From NCBI GenBank assembly GCA_019916065.1, contig CM034233.1, forward strand, positions 6,950,516 to 7,014,515: 64,000 nt of DNA. Reading direction: 5' to 3'. The translations under genes were made by a program, and so were the position numbers. Source of the stretch: Vitellaria paradoxa (lineage: Eukaryota; Streptophyta; Magnoliopsida; Ericales; Sapotaceae). The notes under the pieces are model-generated. The model ran no database searches and was not told the DNA's origin. It saw only the letters and a program-made list of their open reading frames with translations. Positions within the stretch are counted from its first letter, which is position 1. Each line of letters begins with the position of its first letter. Positions 43,057 to 56,200 of the stretch are shown piece by piece.

Positions 43057-44480
43057 AAGTGCTACCCATCATTTGCACTAGCCACCGAGGAGGTGGTGGT
43101 GCTACTGTACTCTCTATCAGTTAATTTTCTGTCACAGAAAGAAATGATTAGGAATCGAGCATAGTCAGTGGTTTATTCTTTGGCACATCCAGCCTCCACA
43201 ATTAATTTTTCAAACTGATGATTTGGTGGCCCTAAACATGAAGTTAGTTATTCTGCCTGTAATTTTTCTGTGACCTTTTTTTTTTTTTTTTTTTTTTGCA
43301 TCATTTATTTTTTGCGACTTGAAAATGAAAATTGTCTTGTATATGGAGGATATCGTAGTCTTCTGTCTTCAGGCATCAAAAATTTATCTCATGATGGATC
43401 AATGGAATATTTGATTTGTTCATTGAATGAATGATAGAAGAAAAAATTGTGGCCACCTAAGCTATGGAGTTGATCTCTGTTAAAAAGGAGTACTATAGTA
43501 GTAGGTGTTTCAATTATTTGATTAGTGAATAGCTCACGATGAACTGTTTTATCTGTTTTATAGTACTTCATTTTACTTTTTTTTGGCATGTTAATGTTAC
43601 GGTCCGTGACTATAGTATAGGATGTATGTGTCTCGTATTAGTGGTATGGAATGCTACATGTAGTATGAAATGCATGTATTTCATATCAGTAATACATAAT
43701 GCAACTGTGGTGTTTATGTATATTCTTTTGGTTCTTTTCCCTTAATAACTAGTTCTTGGGGCGAATTCATACGTAAAAGTTAATTTGTTTCTTCCTGTTG
43801 CCATAATATATAGATAAGAGAAAATTATTCGTCCTTATTGAAGGATAGATATGGCTGTTGCTCATGTCATATTAGCTCCCTGAATTTAAACTTGAAGATT
43901 TTGAGCTATTTCTAGCATTGCAACAAAGATGGTTGTCAAAAATTATTTAGGTAACTTTCAAAGCAGGAAGAATTCTCGACACCACCCCCTCCACCCCTCC
44001 CCCCGCCCCCCAACAAAAAAAAAAAAAAAGAAAAAAATATTTACGAAAATAAATATTAAACATCATCTTTAAAGATCATCTATTCCATGCCTTCAAATAG
44101 GGAAATTTCTGGCAGACCAAATTAATGAAAACCACTTGTTTACACACGGCCACTGAAACGGCTGATGACGATTCCTGCAGAGGACTAAGAGCCAAATATC
44201 ATTCCGTGGCGCTATAAAAGATAGGCACAAAACCATGAATAAGGTAGGCATGAAGCATGAATACCACACGGGATTGCTATTAATCAATTAAACACATTAG
44301 ATGAGAATTACCAATTTTGGTTTGAGTGGTGAACAACAACATAAAACAATTAGTGTCCTGTTCTAGATCAGGCAACAGAATCTCTCTCTTGCCCTAATAA
44401 GCCTGCGAATTAATAACACCAGGTAAGGAACAGAGAATACAAATGTTAAGAGAATTGACCCAAAAAATAAATAAATAAAT

Positions 44481-44503
44481 AAACACACACACACACACAC
44501 ACA
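44481..44503. repeat. CA microsatellite
   Basis: An uninterrupted CA run after a short AAAT repeat. Confidence 0.85.
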
Positions 44504-44507
44504 AGTT

Positions 44508-44680
44508 GCTCAACTTATTCTCATTGCCAAAGTTCTCTCCAATCATCACACCTCTGACTTATTCTCATTGCCAAAGCTCTCTCCAATCATCACTAGCTAG
44601 CTGTTCTCTCCAATCATCATACCTCTGACTTATTCTCATTGCCAAAGCCCTCTCCAATCATCACTAGCTAGCTAACTAAA
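44508..44680. repeat. Minisatellite, CTTATTCTCATTGCCAAAG units
   Basis: Three copies of a unit containing CTTATTCTCATTGCCAAAG and CTCTCCAATCATCA. Two copies are followed by CTAGCTAGCT and one extra partial copy lies between. Confidence 0.85.
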
Positions 44681-46356
44681 TGATATCACTCTTTCCTACA
44701 CTAATATTCTAGTTCTTTACGGAAATGACATTAAGGTTTCCATGGACATCATGTCGTATTAATAAAAAAGAAACCAAAATTAATTGTAGAATGAAAGCAA
44801 TGCAGGCTAAGAGCATATATATGTTTTGACGTAGAGACTTGTCACAAGATTGCCCGTCTTATCCCGAGCATCACATAAGTTCTCTCCTGTCATCACATTT
44901 TCTAATTCTTTTCCTAATACCATGTGACAACTGAACAAAACCTTATGGTTCATAAACCCTTCAAGAGTGATTTTTTTTTTTTATAATTTTTTAAAAAAAT
45001 TACAGTAAATCAACAAATATTCAAATCTTCTTATGAAATTGGACCAAATACCAACCAGTATTTGGTAGTAAAGTTAATACACAGATTTTACACTTATTTT
45101 AAAATGCACACTATGAAGCACACTAGGCAAGAGTGAGACACTCATTTTAAAGCAACGGAGTTTTGAGCCATTAAACACCTGATTATCCATGAGAAACTTA
45201 TGGTCAGACCCTCTAAAATTACAAACTTGAATATTAATATGTACCATGCTTGCATAAAAGGACAATATCCAAACGTAGGTACCTTATAGTGCGCTCTTGC
45301 AATTAAGACTAGGTGCAAGGTCCTCACACCATTTAAGTCACTTGAGCCTACAAGGAACCACTGCAAAATTTCCTCACCGAAGGATGCCTCATTCAAGATT
45401 CTCTTGCCTGTGACTCCCTCATTGAAGAAGGGCATCACCAAGATTCCCTTGCCCACGACTTCCTCACTGAGGACTCCCTCAATAGTAGTTACCCACGATT
45501 GGAACTATTCACGAGGACAATGAACTGAAAGTAAGAAGTAGGGTCCCCAAAGTAACCCGTCCTTTCCAATTTGAAGGGCAATCCCTCGACCATATAACAT
45601 AGAGACCTTCCCAACATTTAATGGTCTCTCCCTTGTTAGGCTACAGGCTCTCAGTGAGCATCTCAGACTAGCAGAGTTGCTCTACCATAGCAGATATCCC
45701 TTTTTAGTCTGTAAATCATGGGCCACGTATACCAAATGTTGACTTGGCTCAAAATTGATGCCAACCCCAGTAAATACCCGCTCTCTCTCATTTACTCCGT
45801 GGATGTATACAACTATACAATCTCAACAAAACTTGGCCCCTCTCTCTAGAATCACTTCTCTCTTTTAATTGCTTTGTTCTTCCTCCACCTTCGGATGGCT
45901 TGCCAAAAATGCACAGTGAGCTAGTGTCTCCTAATTCCTAGATGAGACACTCGCCAATCATTGGTACTATAGTGATCGCATCCAACCCTTCACATAACTC
46001 AAACTAATTTTTACAATAAACCATAACTTCAGCACTTGCAAACGAAGCAATCCACTTGACTTCTTCGATGCCATCTTGAGTTCAGAAGAAATTGTCAGAA
46101 TAGAAACATTATAACCATAAACATACATTGTAATGTGAGCAAGCAAATACAGGTGTAAACACAAGCATCAGGAGTATCAACACATTCTAAAACAGAGAAG
46201 CAAATAAAATTAGGCATCAAAATTTACAATTCATAATCTTTCTTCACATGTGATTAATACATGAAAATCGAGCATTAAATACCTATCATTGCCCTCTACT
46301 TCTTCACTCTGTACCAGGGAAACAAACCTTTTCCCTTGTTCCCCCAATGTCATTCA

Positions 46357-47205
46357 TCATGAAGATGGAAACACGTCTTTGACAGCAGAAGCTGCAGTCA
46401 AGTAATTAAGTGTATTCCTCAGTGTCTCTTTCTCTCTCTTCAATCTCATTGCTGTATCCTCCAATTCAAGCAAAGCCTGCTGCTCCCTTGGGGCACCTTC
46501 AAAGGTGCTTCCAACGAAGAATGAAAATGGTGTTGGAAACAAATTCCGGCGCAAGTCCTGAACCTCCTTCTCCGGCTTCCCATTCAATCGATTCGACAAT
46601 CGAATCACATCCTTCATATAATTCTCCACATCATTCGCGAGAGCCTCCACATCGTCCTCGCCGTCGCCAGATGGCCGGTCCTCCAACCACACCACCTCCG
46701 CCACCAAATATGGCTTAGTCCGAACTAGTCTCGTCACTCGGAACCGCTCTTGACCTTTACAAATCAAAAAGAACCTATCATCAACGAGCCTTTCGTGCTT
46801 CACGACCTCACCGACGCACCCGACATCAGCGGTACCTGTAGCGGTGTCGGCGTATATGACGCCGAATCTGAGATCGGTCTGAAGGAGAGTGTGCATCATC
46901 ATCCGGTACCGGAACTCGAAGATTTGCAGTGGGAGGATTGCACCAGGGAAGAGAACGAGAGGCAGAGGGAAAAGCGGAAGCTCGACAACGTCATCCGATT
47001 TCGGGGAGCCAGTGTGATGTTTCTCAGAGAAGGAAGAGGCGGAGCACCGGAGGGAATTAGGTTTCCGCGGCCTATGTTGGCGGTGGACAAGAGGCGGCGC
47101 GAGAGACAGAGGTCTATGACTAGGGTTTATGGAGTTAGGGTTTAGAAAGGGCTTGTAAGTGAGAGACGAAGAGGACGGAGAGTGTAGGACTTGAGGAAGA
47201 GCCAT
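46357..47205 (-). CDS. Plastid LON-substrate-binding domain protein
   Basis: An intronless gene for 282 residues. The first 50-60 residues are rich in Ser, Pro and Arg and poor in acids, as in a chloroplast transit peptide. From about residue 74 the Lon N-terminal (substrate-binding) domain starts with ELPLFPLPLVLFPGAILPLQ, then FEFRYRMM and FGVIYAD. A hydrophilic, probably coiled C-terminus includes QQALLELEDTAMRLKREKE. No AAA+ ATPase or Ser-Lys protease domain is present, so this is not a complete Lon protease in spite of the family name. Plants carry such LON-domain-only proteins in plastids; their substrates are not well defined. ATG at 47205 is the only start giving a transit peptide. 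All features look intact. Confidence 0.93.
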   Translation of the reverse strand: MALPQVLHSPSSSSLTYKPFLNPNSINPSHRPLSLAPPLVHRQHRPRKPNSLRCSASSFSEKHHTGSPKSDDVVELPLFPLPLVLFPGAILPLQIFEFRYRMMMHTLLQTDLRFGVIYADTATGTADVGCVGEVVKHERLVDDRFFLICKGQERFRVTRLVRTKPYLVAEVVWLEDRPSGDGEDDVEALANDVENYMKDVIRLSNRLNGKPEKEVQDLRRNLFPTPFSFFVGSTFEGAPREQQALLELEDTAMRLKREKETLRNTLNYLTAASAVKDVFPSS

Positions 47206-47257
47206 TGGAGTGTACTGAGAGAGAAGAGATTTTAGAGAGAGAAAATGCGCATTGTGG

Positions 47258-47287
47258 AAGAAGAAGAAGAAGAAGAAGAAGAAGAAC
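47258..47287. repeat. GAA/TTC microsatellite in 5' UTR of LON gene
   Basis: About nine GAA triplets (TTC on the gene strand) between the start codon and the TATA-like site. Confidence 0.85.
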
Positions 47288-47305
47288 AGAATCTGCTTTC
47301 TCTCT

Positions 47306-47319
47306 CTATATATCTATAT
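47306..47319 (-). promoter_or_regulatory. TATA-like site of LON gene
   Basis: On the gene strand ATATAGATATATAG lies about 105-115 bp upstream of the start codon and is followed by CT-rich sequence, a common plant core-promoter arrangement. Confidence 0.5.
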
Positions 47320-47469
47320 GTGTATGTATAGATGAGAGTATGAATCTCGTGGCTTCGGAGAGGAGAGAGGGAAGGGGATAAGAGTGAGGAGGAGAAACGG
47401 ATTTGGAGATGATTGCCGTTAAGAAGTTGACACGTGGAAATGTTTCTATCTGGGAGCTTACGTGGCAAC

Positions 47470-48060
47470 TCCTTCTCCCTTTGGAGAAAACCGCAATTCT
47501 ATTGATTGGGTGGTCTAGGCTGTTCCTCAAATCACTTTCTCGTATTTCAATCCACCGAATTACCTCAGTTCAACCCCAAAAAAAATATCTTTCTGATAAT
47601 TTTTTTTTGTGAGTTTAACTTTAAATGCATTTTATATTTAATTTTTTATATTATAGAAAATACTATAAAAAGCGATAGTGTTAAAAAATTAAAGAAATAA
47701 AAAAAGATATAGCGTATTTAGTATTTTTTTTATATCTATGTGGCGGAAGTTTTTTTTTTTTCCTGAGTGATGAATTTCGTTTCAAGGAAAGAAAAATTGA
47801 AGGATTTATGTAAGAAAAATCCGAATTTAGAAGGGTAGATAATGCATATGATCGCAAATTGTGGTGCCGTTTGGTGTTCTAATCAATTTTAAAAAGCTCC
47901 AAAAAAATTTTAAAAATTATAACTTTTTTAAACTTTAAAAAATTTAACATTTTTAAACAATTTGTCAAATTCGTTAAAACAAACCACTATAGCATTTTCA
48001 ACAGATTTTGTCAAATTTTTGAAAAAATTAAACTAACATTTGTATTAATAAATTTAACAA
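47470..48060. other. AT-rich spacer upstream of LON gene
   Basis: No coding signal. It contains a GCCGTTTGGTGTTC-like repeat end near 47866 and poly-A/T tracts. Confidence 0.45.
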
Positions 48061-48069
48061 AACTCTAAA

Positions 48070-49510
48070 AATTTTTAAGGTTATCTACAAAAATATTGCC
48101 ACACGTCACTGGGCCACAGCCACAACTACCAGAATCACAGTTCTCCTTTATCCAGCCTATTTTCCCTGTATACAACATTCTCTCAGAAGTCCAACACATG
48201 ATTATGAGTCGAACCAGATCACCTCCCAACCATTCCAGAATGAATTGGTTATGATTCCTCACCATCCTCCTAGCCAAATACGGGTTCTGTTTAAAAGACC
48301 TCATTTTCCCCATTGACAACCCATTTCTTACCCTCTTTTAGGTCAGAAATGAATATGATGTGCCAAAAGAAGCATTGTGTTTTTTCTGGTACCTTTGTGA
48401 AGAGTACACCGTTCTATTTATATTTGACTCATGGACTCTTACTGCTTACTTAATCTAATCCACACTCCCTAACTCCGGGCCTAATTTAAATCCACGAGCA
48501 TGGAATCTTCTTACCCTTTTAACTTAGTTCCATCCTGTTGAAACAATGTTGGCTATGCTCCGGATCCATTACCATAAGTATATCCTTATAACATTCAGAA
48601 AAGAGTCAGCTTTCTTCCTTCTAAATATTATTTTCCCAGTTGATCCCCCTGATGATCCAAACCTTTCACAATCCTTGAATCTCAATGAGTCTCTTTACTA
48701 TTTCCATAACTGTGGTCACATTCAGGCATATTATGAATATAATATTGCCAATTATCTCATCAGAAGAACAATATCCCTTAACTGGTTCCCCTTTCCTTCA
48801 AAGAATGATACTACTCAATCACAGAGAACAGTTTCAATTGCCTCTTGACTAGTTAGTTCTCAATTACCAATGGAAATTCTCCCATCCTGATGAAGATAAG
48901 CTCATTTGGACACTGTATGAACATATCCATGTGAAGAGCATTGCTTTCGAGATAATGGAGCTCATTGGTGCAATGGCCATGCACCGCCACATCTCACAGA
49001 TACACTGCAGAGGACCACATCCATACTTTCCCCTTGATCGAGATGACCCTTCGGATGATAAAGAGTCGCCGGACCCAAATTACAGCAGCTTTGAGAGTGA
49101 TTAGACCACTCAACCTCCAGTAGTCTCGTTAGTAGCCCACTCTTGTCTAGAAGAGATGCTTTATGTCTTATCAATTGTTTGTAAAATATCTGATTTGTAA
49201 TAAGGGCACGTGTTCATGCCTGTGATGGTTTTGTCGGTTTTTGTAATAATGACCTATTAGCTGTCTATTAGTTGTTTGTTTGTGTCAGCCAATCTGTCAA
49301 AGGCCAGTGTGTGTTGTTGTGTCCCAAGATTGTAATATTTTAAAGTCCGGATTTGAAGTCCACCCAGAACCTTCTTTCGCCTATAAAAGGGGAACTCTCT
49401 TCTCAAATCAAAAAAGCAAGGAGAAGGGAGAAAGACTCTGCTGGTTGCAATCCCGTGTGTACTCGTTAGTTTTATGATTAATAAAAATCTGTATGTTTAA
49501 ACCATATTAC
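48070..49510 (+). other. Possible remnant of a reverse-transcribing element
   Basis: GC content and word use differ from the surrounding AT-rich DNA. Open stretches on the plus strand (48546-48845 and about 48880-49104, the latter ending NYSSFESD) are not recognised. At about 49380 CGCCTATAAAAGGGGAACTC is a strong TATA box. It is followed by a purine-rich leader and AATAAAAATCTGTATG about 95 bp downstream. This promoter-plus-polyadenylation layout is usual for LTRs and for integrated caulimovirid (plant pararetrovirus) sequence. No RT domain is visible, so the assignment is weak and the block is clearly broken. Confidence 0.3.
49379..49396 (+). promoter_or_regulatory. Strong TATA box
   Basis: CCTATAAAAGGGGAAC matches the plant TATA consensus in context and is not attached to a recognisable downstream gene. 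Confidence 0.5.
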
Positions 49511-49884
49511 TTCTTCTCTGTCATTAGTTTTCTTGCTTTGTCTTAGAAGTTGCTTCCACCTCTTTGTGTTTTGTCCCTGCGTTAAGTTTGTTTTGGTTAG
49601 TTTGATGTAACTTTTTACATTCCAATTTCTAAAAAATTTCACTTTTAGTTTTATTTTTTAATTTTTTTTTACACTCCAAACGGCTCGTATGTTAAATAAT
49701 TTATCTTTTTTTCTTTTTATTAAAAATAGGAAAATATTACTACTAGACAAAAAAGGGAAAACAATCCACTAATTTATGTCTAAGTTCTGAGAGGGTATTG
49801 GTTTGAGCGGGACATAAACCAGGCTTAAAGAGCCCCTGCCAAGCTACTGTTTGGATTTTGAGTCTTACAGTAAGTAATATTAGA

Positions 49885-50785
49885 GCCCCATTAGTAACAT
49901 TTTTATTTTTTTATTTATATTTTTAAAATTTTATAAATTGGTAATAGAAATATATTTGTTAAATTAATTTAGATTTTTTGTTTCTAAAAAATAAAAACTT
50001 AAACAGAAAAACGTAAATAAAAAAATATATTTTCATTCTACTTTTTTTCTGCTACAAATATTTTGTCAATTGTAATACTTTGTCTATTTTTGTTACATCA
50101 TATAAAATAAATTATTTTATTCAAATATTTTCTTAAAATAAAATTATTTTTAATAAATAATATAATTAAATTAATATGCAATATATATTATTAATCTAAT
50201 TATAATAAATAATTAAATTTAATTAGTTAATTTAATTAACAGAAAATATATATTATTAAATTATTTTTAATAAATGATAAAAAATATATTAATTTAATTT
50301 TATAAATGATTTAATCATATAATTTAATAATTAATTTAAAATAATTAATTTAACTAATATTAAATATATTTTATTAAATTATTTTTAATAAATATCATAA
50401 TTAAATTGTTTAAATTATTATGAAATATATTTTATTCAATTATTTTAGTAAATAATACAATTAAATTATAATTAATATATTTTATATGTACTAGATTAAA
50501 TGATATAATACTTATATTTTATTTAGTTATTTTTAATAAATAATATAATTAAATTGAATTAAATTAATATGAAATATATTTATTAAATTCAATTAATTTT
50601 TTGAAAACTAATAAAATTAACTATTTTATGAAAATAAAAAATTAATAATTGTAGACAAAATTGTATTTTCAAACGTAGTTTTAGTTTTATTTCAGGAAAA
50701 ACGATAATAGAAAACAAAAAAATAAAAAATATAAACATATAAACGTAAACAGAAAAACGACAACGTTACCAAACGGTTCCTAGGT
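49885..50785. mobile_element. AT-rich hAT-like non-autonomous element
   Basis: Right end, inverted: GGAACCGTTTGGTAACGTTG. Left end: AGCCCCATTAGTAACATTTT. Both pass into arms rich in TTTTTCTGTTT and then a core of several hundred bases of TTAAATTA-type words. The core resembles 34019-34870 and 36060-36900. No coding capacity. Confidence 0.5.
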
Positions 50786-51052
50786 ATTTCAGGTCACGAT
50801 ATTAGAATGTCTGTGTGTGGTATATAAAAACTTGATTTGTTGGGTTGGGTTAGTTTAAAAAAAAAAATTAAAAGCTGCGTGCGTATATCTAGTGCTTTAC
50901 TCTTTTTATAGGCTGTTTTGTTCAATTTGCAGTGGGCAAACATCCCACACTGGGATGTTAAAGTGTGTGGGGTGCATATAAGTCTCACCTAGGTTGGGTT
51001 AATTTAAAAAAAATTAAATAATACTAGAAAACATCTAATTTAGGGATGCTTG

Positions 51053-51758
51053 TGTTGAAAATATAATTCTTTTTTAAAGTTGAAAATATAATTCCTTTTT
51101 AAAGTTTCAAAACTTTATATTTTATTTATTTCATTTTATTTTATTGATTTTATTGCATTTAAGATTTTACTGTTATTTTGAAATATTTGAAATATTAACT
51201 TAAATAGGTGTTCTAGGGAAGTTGAACTGTATTGGTTCAGCGTAACTATCGAGTCCTATAAGTATAGGACATTTCTTCACTATTTGATAATTATTAAAAA
51301 AGCTCTTTTAGTATTTTCTACTATGTATATCTTTCTCTTCATATACTCAATCTATTATCTTTATCTCTGTGATCTGCGCGACAAAGATTGTGACTGTTCA
51401 TATTCTCCCAGTAGACGTGACTTTTGAGGAGATTCGCTATGAGCAATTTGGATTAAATCTTGGAGCCATTGTAATCCATTAATACCTTCACATAGGGAGG
51501 ATTAGTGACTTTAGGACAGCATTTCACACGCTTCTCTATATTTCACAGCCTAGTTAATATATATATTGCTATATTTATAGATTATATATATATCCGTTGC
51601 TTCATTTATAGATTTATTCTACTTAAAAGATATATTAAAGACTTATATTAAATTATTCTGCTTAAAGATATATTAAACATTTATATTAAAAATTTATATA
51701 TTAAAGATTTATTCTATTTTATCCAAAACCTTCTGTTTTATCCAAAAAACTTCTAACA
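51053..51758 (+). repeat. 5' LTR of second Copia element
   Basis: Starts TGTTGAAAATATAATTC. Its first 25 bp are tandemly duplicated (51055-51104) compared with the 3' LTR, which explains the length difference. Confidence 0.85.
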
Positions 51759-52213
51759 ATCTAAAGTCACTCAAAGGTTAGATCTTTTGTATATAAGTTT
51801 ACAATTTCAAACATATATCTATATGTATACAGTTTCATTAATTAAATCAAACTATTATAATTCTGCTTTATTTATACTGGTGGTTTATATATATTTTTGA
51901 TATTTCACTTCATTGGCTTATCTCTAAATTATTCTAATAATTATCTATTGTTCATCAATTGTATCTGATATAATCAACTATTCATAGTTCAACAAAGTTT
52001 TAAATTTCTTTATTAATTGATTGATTTTCTTTAGAACTAATATTATTGGTTTTTTGGTTATAAATGTTAATTAAATTTAAATTCGCTTACATTTTGTTAT
52101 TGATTATTTTTTTAAAATATTGTTTAAAATAGTAGAATCATTTGAAGTAAAATTCCTATATTTTGTTTTGAATAGATTTTAAACTCTTTATCTAGCCAAA
52201 AATTTAAAAAAAA

Positions 52214-53115
52214 ATGATGATGAATAAGATAGAAAAGACTAACAGTGTTAAAGCTGAAATTTTTGATGGCCAAAATTTTTGTAGGTGGCAAGGACAAATC
52301 AAATATTGGCTAACTTTGCAAGGACATCAATATTGGCTAACGTTGCCATATCTCTGCCATAGAAGAATCTGTGAAAATTATGAAATATCAAATCGGATGT
52401 CTAAAGAACAAATTGAATTTCATTGTCATAATCATATTTTAAGTGCCTTGTGTGATTATCTATATGATGTCTATCATGACACAACCAAAACTGCTAAAGA
52501 ACTTCGAGATACATTAGAGGATGAATATGGAATAGAAAATGCTGAACTCAATAGGTTCATAATCTCTAATTTTAAAAATTTCCAAATGGTTGATGATAAG
52601 CCAATTTGTGATCGAATTCATGGGTTAAATAACTCTTGAGAGGAGCAGAAAAAAATGGTACAATATATAATGAAGATTTCAAAGTCCCATGTCTAATTGA
52701 TAAATTACCCTCTTCTTGGACTAACTTTGCAAAATCTCTTAGGCATAAACAAGGAGAATTAACTTCATCTCAATTAATTTGTTTAATTAAAATGGAAGAG
52801 AATTATAGATCTTTAACTCAAATGATAACTCCTCAAGAGTAAATTTAGTTGAGAAGTATAATAATAACAATAATAAGAATAATCGTGACAATTGAAATTT
52901 TAAAAAGAATAACTTTGGCCCTAAGGGAAGAAATTTAAAAAATAAGAATCATAGAAATAGCTTCCATTCTAATCAACACCAAAACGTAAGACATCATAAT
53001 AAATCTAAGGGCTCAGAGAGTAGGAAGAGACTTTGCTATGTTTGTGGAAGGAGCAACCATATGGCTAAGGATTGTTTTTATAAAATGACAGAGCCTTTCA
53101 CTATGACAAATTAAA
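52214..53115 (+). pseudogene. gag remnant of second Copia element
   Basis: The frame starts MMMNKIEKTN and shows FDGQNFCRWQGQIKYWLTL, a gag N-terminal pattern, then LEDEYGIENAELNRF. It stops at 52637-52639 and continues in other frames to a CCHC knuckle (CYVCGRSNHMAKDC) near 53036-53077. The phrase 'YWLTL' occurs twice within 15 residues, a small internal duplication. Non-functional. Confidence 0.85.
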
Positions 53116-53219
53116 AAAAATGGTCAAAAAATCAAGTCAATATGTTGGTGGAACAAGAGGATAATACAGAATCTTCCTTTAGGTATTCCTCATTAGTTAA
53201 TTTCACATGTGAAAATAAA

Positions 53220-56200
53220 GATTGGTGGATAGATTCTAGAACTAATGTTCATGTTTGTTGTGATGTACATTTTTTTTCAAATTTTATCAAAAATCAAGTG
53301 GAGAAGGTGTAACTTTAGGAAATGACTCTATCACACAAGTGGTCGGAATTGGTGACAAGGAATTGAAAATGACCTCTGGAAAGATTTTAGTTTTAAAGGA
53401 TGTTCGACATGCTCCTGAAGTTAGGAAAAATCTTATTGGTGGTTTTTGTTTAGGTAAGTAAGGATATAAAGTTGTAATGGAGTCAAATTGAGTAGTTATT
53501 TCAAAGAATAATGTATTTATTGGTAAGGGATATGTTAGTGATGGTTTAGTTAAATTAAATATAGCTTTTGAGATTGGTAATGTTACTCCTAAAATTTTTT
53601 TGTTGAATCTTGTGATGCTTGGCACGGGAGACTTGGAAATGTAAGTTTGAATAAAATAAAAAAGATGATGAATCTTGATCTAATTCCTAAGTCTAATGTG
53701 GATTTTAAGCACGAGTGTCAAATTTGCGTACAAGCCAAACAACCTAGGAAACCATTTAAAGCTGTAAATAGAAATTCTCAGATCTTCAAACTTATACATA
53801 ATGATGTTTGTGATTCAAATAGGCCTTCTACTAGAGCAGGAAATAAATATTTTGTCACTTTCATTGATGATTGTTCTAAATATTGTTATGTTTATCTTAT
53901 AAAGACTAAGGATGGAGTTTATAGTAAGTTCAAAATTTATAAAACCGATGTTGAAAATCAATTAGAGAAGAGTATTAAGATTTTTAAGTCTAATAGATGA
54001 AGTAAATATTTTTTAATTGAACTTAATAATTTTTGCTGAAGAGCATGGTATAATTCATGAAGTAACACTTTCTTACTCTTCCCAATCTAATAGAGTAGCT
54101 GAAAGAAAAATAGAACTTTGATGGATATGGTTAACTCAATGTTAATTAGTCTAGATTACCTGAGAACTTGTAAGGGGAAGCCATACTCAGTGGTTTCTTT
54201 TATTTAAAATAGAGTAACTATAAAAAATATAGACAAACCCCTTATGGGGATATAGAAGGAATAGAGTCCCTAACTTGAAAATTCCTGAAAGTGTAGGGTG
54301 TGTTAGCAAAGATTACAATACCTAATCCTAAAAGGAAAAAGATTGGACCTAAAAACTGTTAATACTATTTTTATAGATTATGCTCAAAATAAGATTACAA
54401 TACCTAATCCTAAAAGGAAAAAGATTGGACCTAAAACTGTTAATACTATTTTTATAGATTATGCTCAAAATATATGCAATAGATTCTTGATTTTTAACTC
54501 TGAAGTTAATGGCATATCTAATAAGACCATAATAGGAAATCTAGAGACCCACATTGTTTGAAGATAGTTTTCTTATAGACTAAAAGATCAAAACTGATAA
54601 GTGCTTTAGAAAATCTTTCTAGACTACATTCATCTACATCTAAAGATAATGAGTTCAAGTAGAATTAAGAAAAAGTAAGAGAGCTAAGATAGAAACAACT
54701 TTTAGATATGACTTTTATACATTTTTAGTAGAAAGAGACCCCACAAATTATAAGGAAGCCATATCATCTCTAGATATACTTTTTTGGAAAAGAAACCATT
54801 AATAGTGAAATAAAGTCTATTTTACAAAATAACACTTAGGAATTAGTTGACTTACCTCCTATAAATAAAGCGATTGGGTGTAAATGAATGTTTAAAAGAA
54901 AATTGAAGTCTGATGAAAGTATTGATAAATATAAGACTAGATTGGTGGCTAAAGGATTCATACAAAAGAAAGAAATTGACTATTTTGATACTTATTCACC
55001 TGTGACTAGTATCACTACCATTAGAACCTAGTAGCCCTAGCGTCTATTTGTTAATTAATGATTCATCAAATGGATGTGAAAACTGCCGTCTTAAATGGAG
55101 ATTTAGAAGATGAAATATATATAGATCAACCTGAAGGCTTTGTGATAAAAGGACAAGAACATAAAATCTGTAAATTAGTGAAATCTTTATATGGTCTTAA
55201 ACAAACACCTAAACAGTGGCATGACAGTTTGATAAGGTAATTTAGAGTTTGGTTTAAGATTAATGAGCATGACAAGTTTTATATTTTCAAAGAGGATAAT
55301 AAGAATCATGTTATATTGTGTCTATAGTAGATGATATCTTGACATTGAAACAAAATCTAAAGATAGTGGAGAACTACTACAAGCTTATCTTTCTAGTAAA
55401 TGATATGAAAGAAGCACATGTGATCTTAGGATGGAATTAGAGAAATCTCTAAAGACTCTCTATTTAAGTCATTTCTTAACTATAGAAAAGAAATGTTGAG
55501 GAACTTGGATATTATGGACTCTAAAACTGTGTCTACACCTTATGATTCTAATGTACATTTAAAGAAGAATTCTGGTCAACCTAATTCTTAATTGAGATAT
55601 TCACAATTGATAGGACTCTTTCATTTACAGAGCAATAATCTAGACTGATATTTTTTCTATATGCGGTTGGGAAGATAAGTGAGATGTACTCAAAAATCCG
55701 CAGTAAAGAGCATTGGACTGCTTTAGATAGAGTATTTAGATATCTCAAATGAATATCAGATTTTTCATTTTATTATAAAGGTTATCCATCTACTGTTTAG
55801 GGATATAGTGATGTAAATTGGATAACTAATAGCTTAATGTTAAATTCACTTCGGGTTATGTGTTCTTATTAGAGGGAGCTACAATATCAGGAGTTCTAGA
55901 AAACAAACTATATCTCTAGAAGTACTATGGAATCAGAACTTATAACTTTAGATACAACTAGTATAAAAGCATAATGGATTAAGAATCTTTATCTGATTTA
56001 CCTCTTGTAGATAAACCTATTCCGCAGGCATATTTACACTGGGACAATAGCGTTATGATTGATTTAGTAAATTAAGACTCACACTACAAAAAACTAAATA
56101 GACTATACAAGTGAGATACAAATCAATAAGATTTTGTTGAGTAGAAATATTATATTCTTGATTTTGTAAGATCTGAACTTAATCTAACTGATCAACTAAC

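Larger units (their letters stand above)
43057..46356. other. Intergenic region, protease to LON gene
   Basis: The beginning is the protease 3' UTR. After that come low-complexity poly-T (43278-43297), a C-rich then A-rich tract (43981-44030), a CA microsatellite, a minisatellite (44510-44680) and a stretch at 45530-45900 that resembles a worn LTR. No gene is supported. Confidence 0.5.

Noticed and set aside
45142..45456. Minus-strand frame of 104 residues
   Set aside because: The region has small repeats (CCTCATTGAAGA, CTCACTGAGGA); no family recognised and no promoter or partner exon seen.
46410..47145. Plus-strand frames over the LON gene
   Set aside because: Shadows of the GC-richer minus-strand coding sequence.
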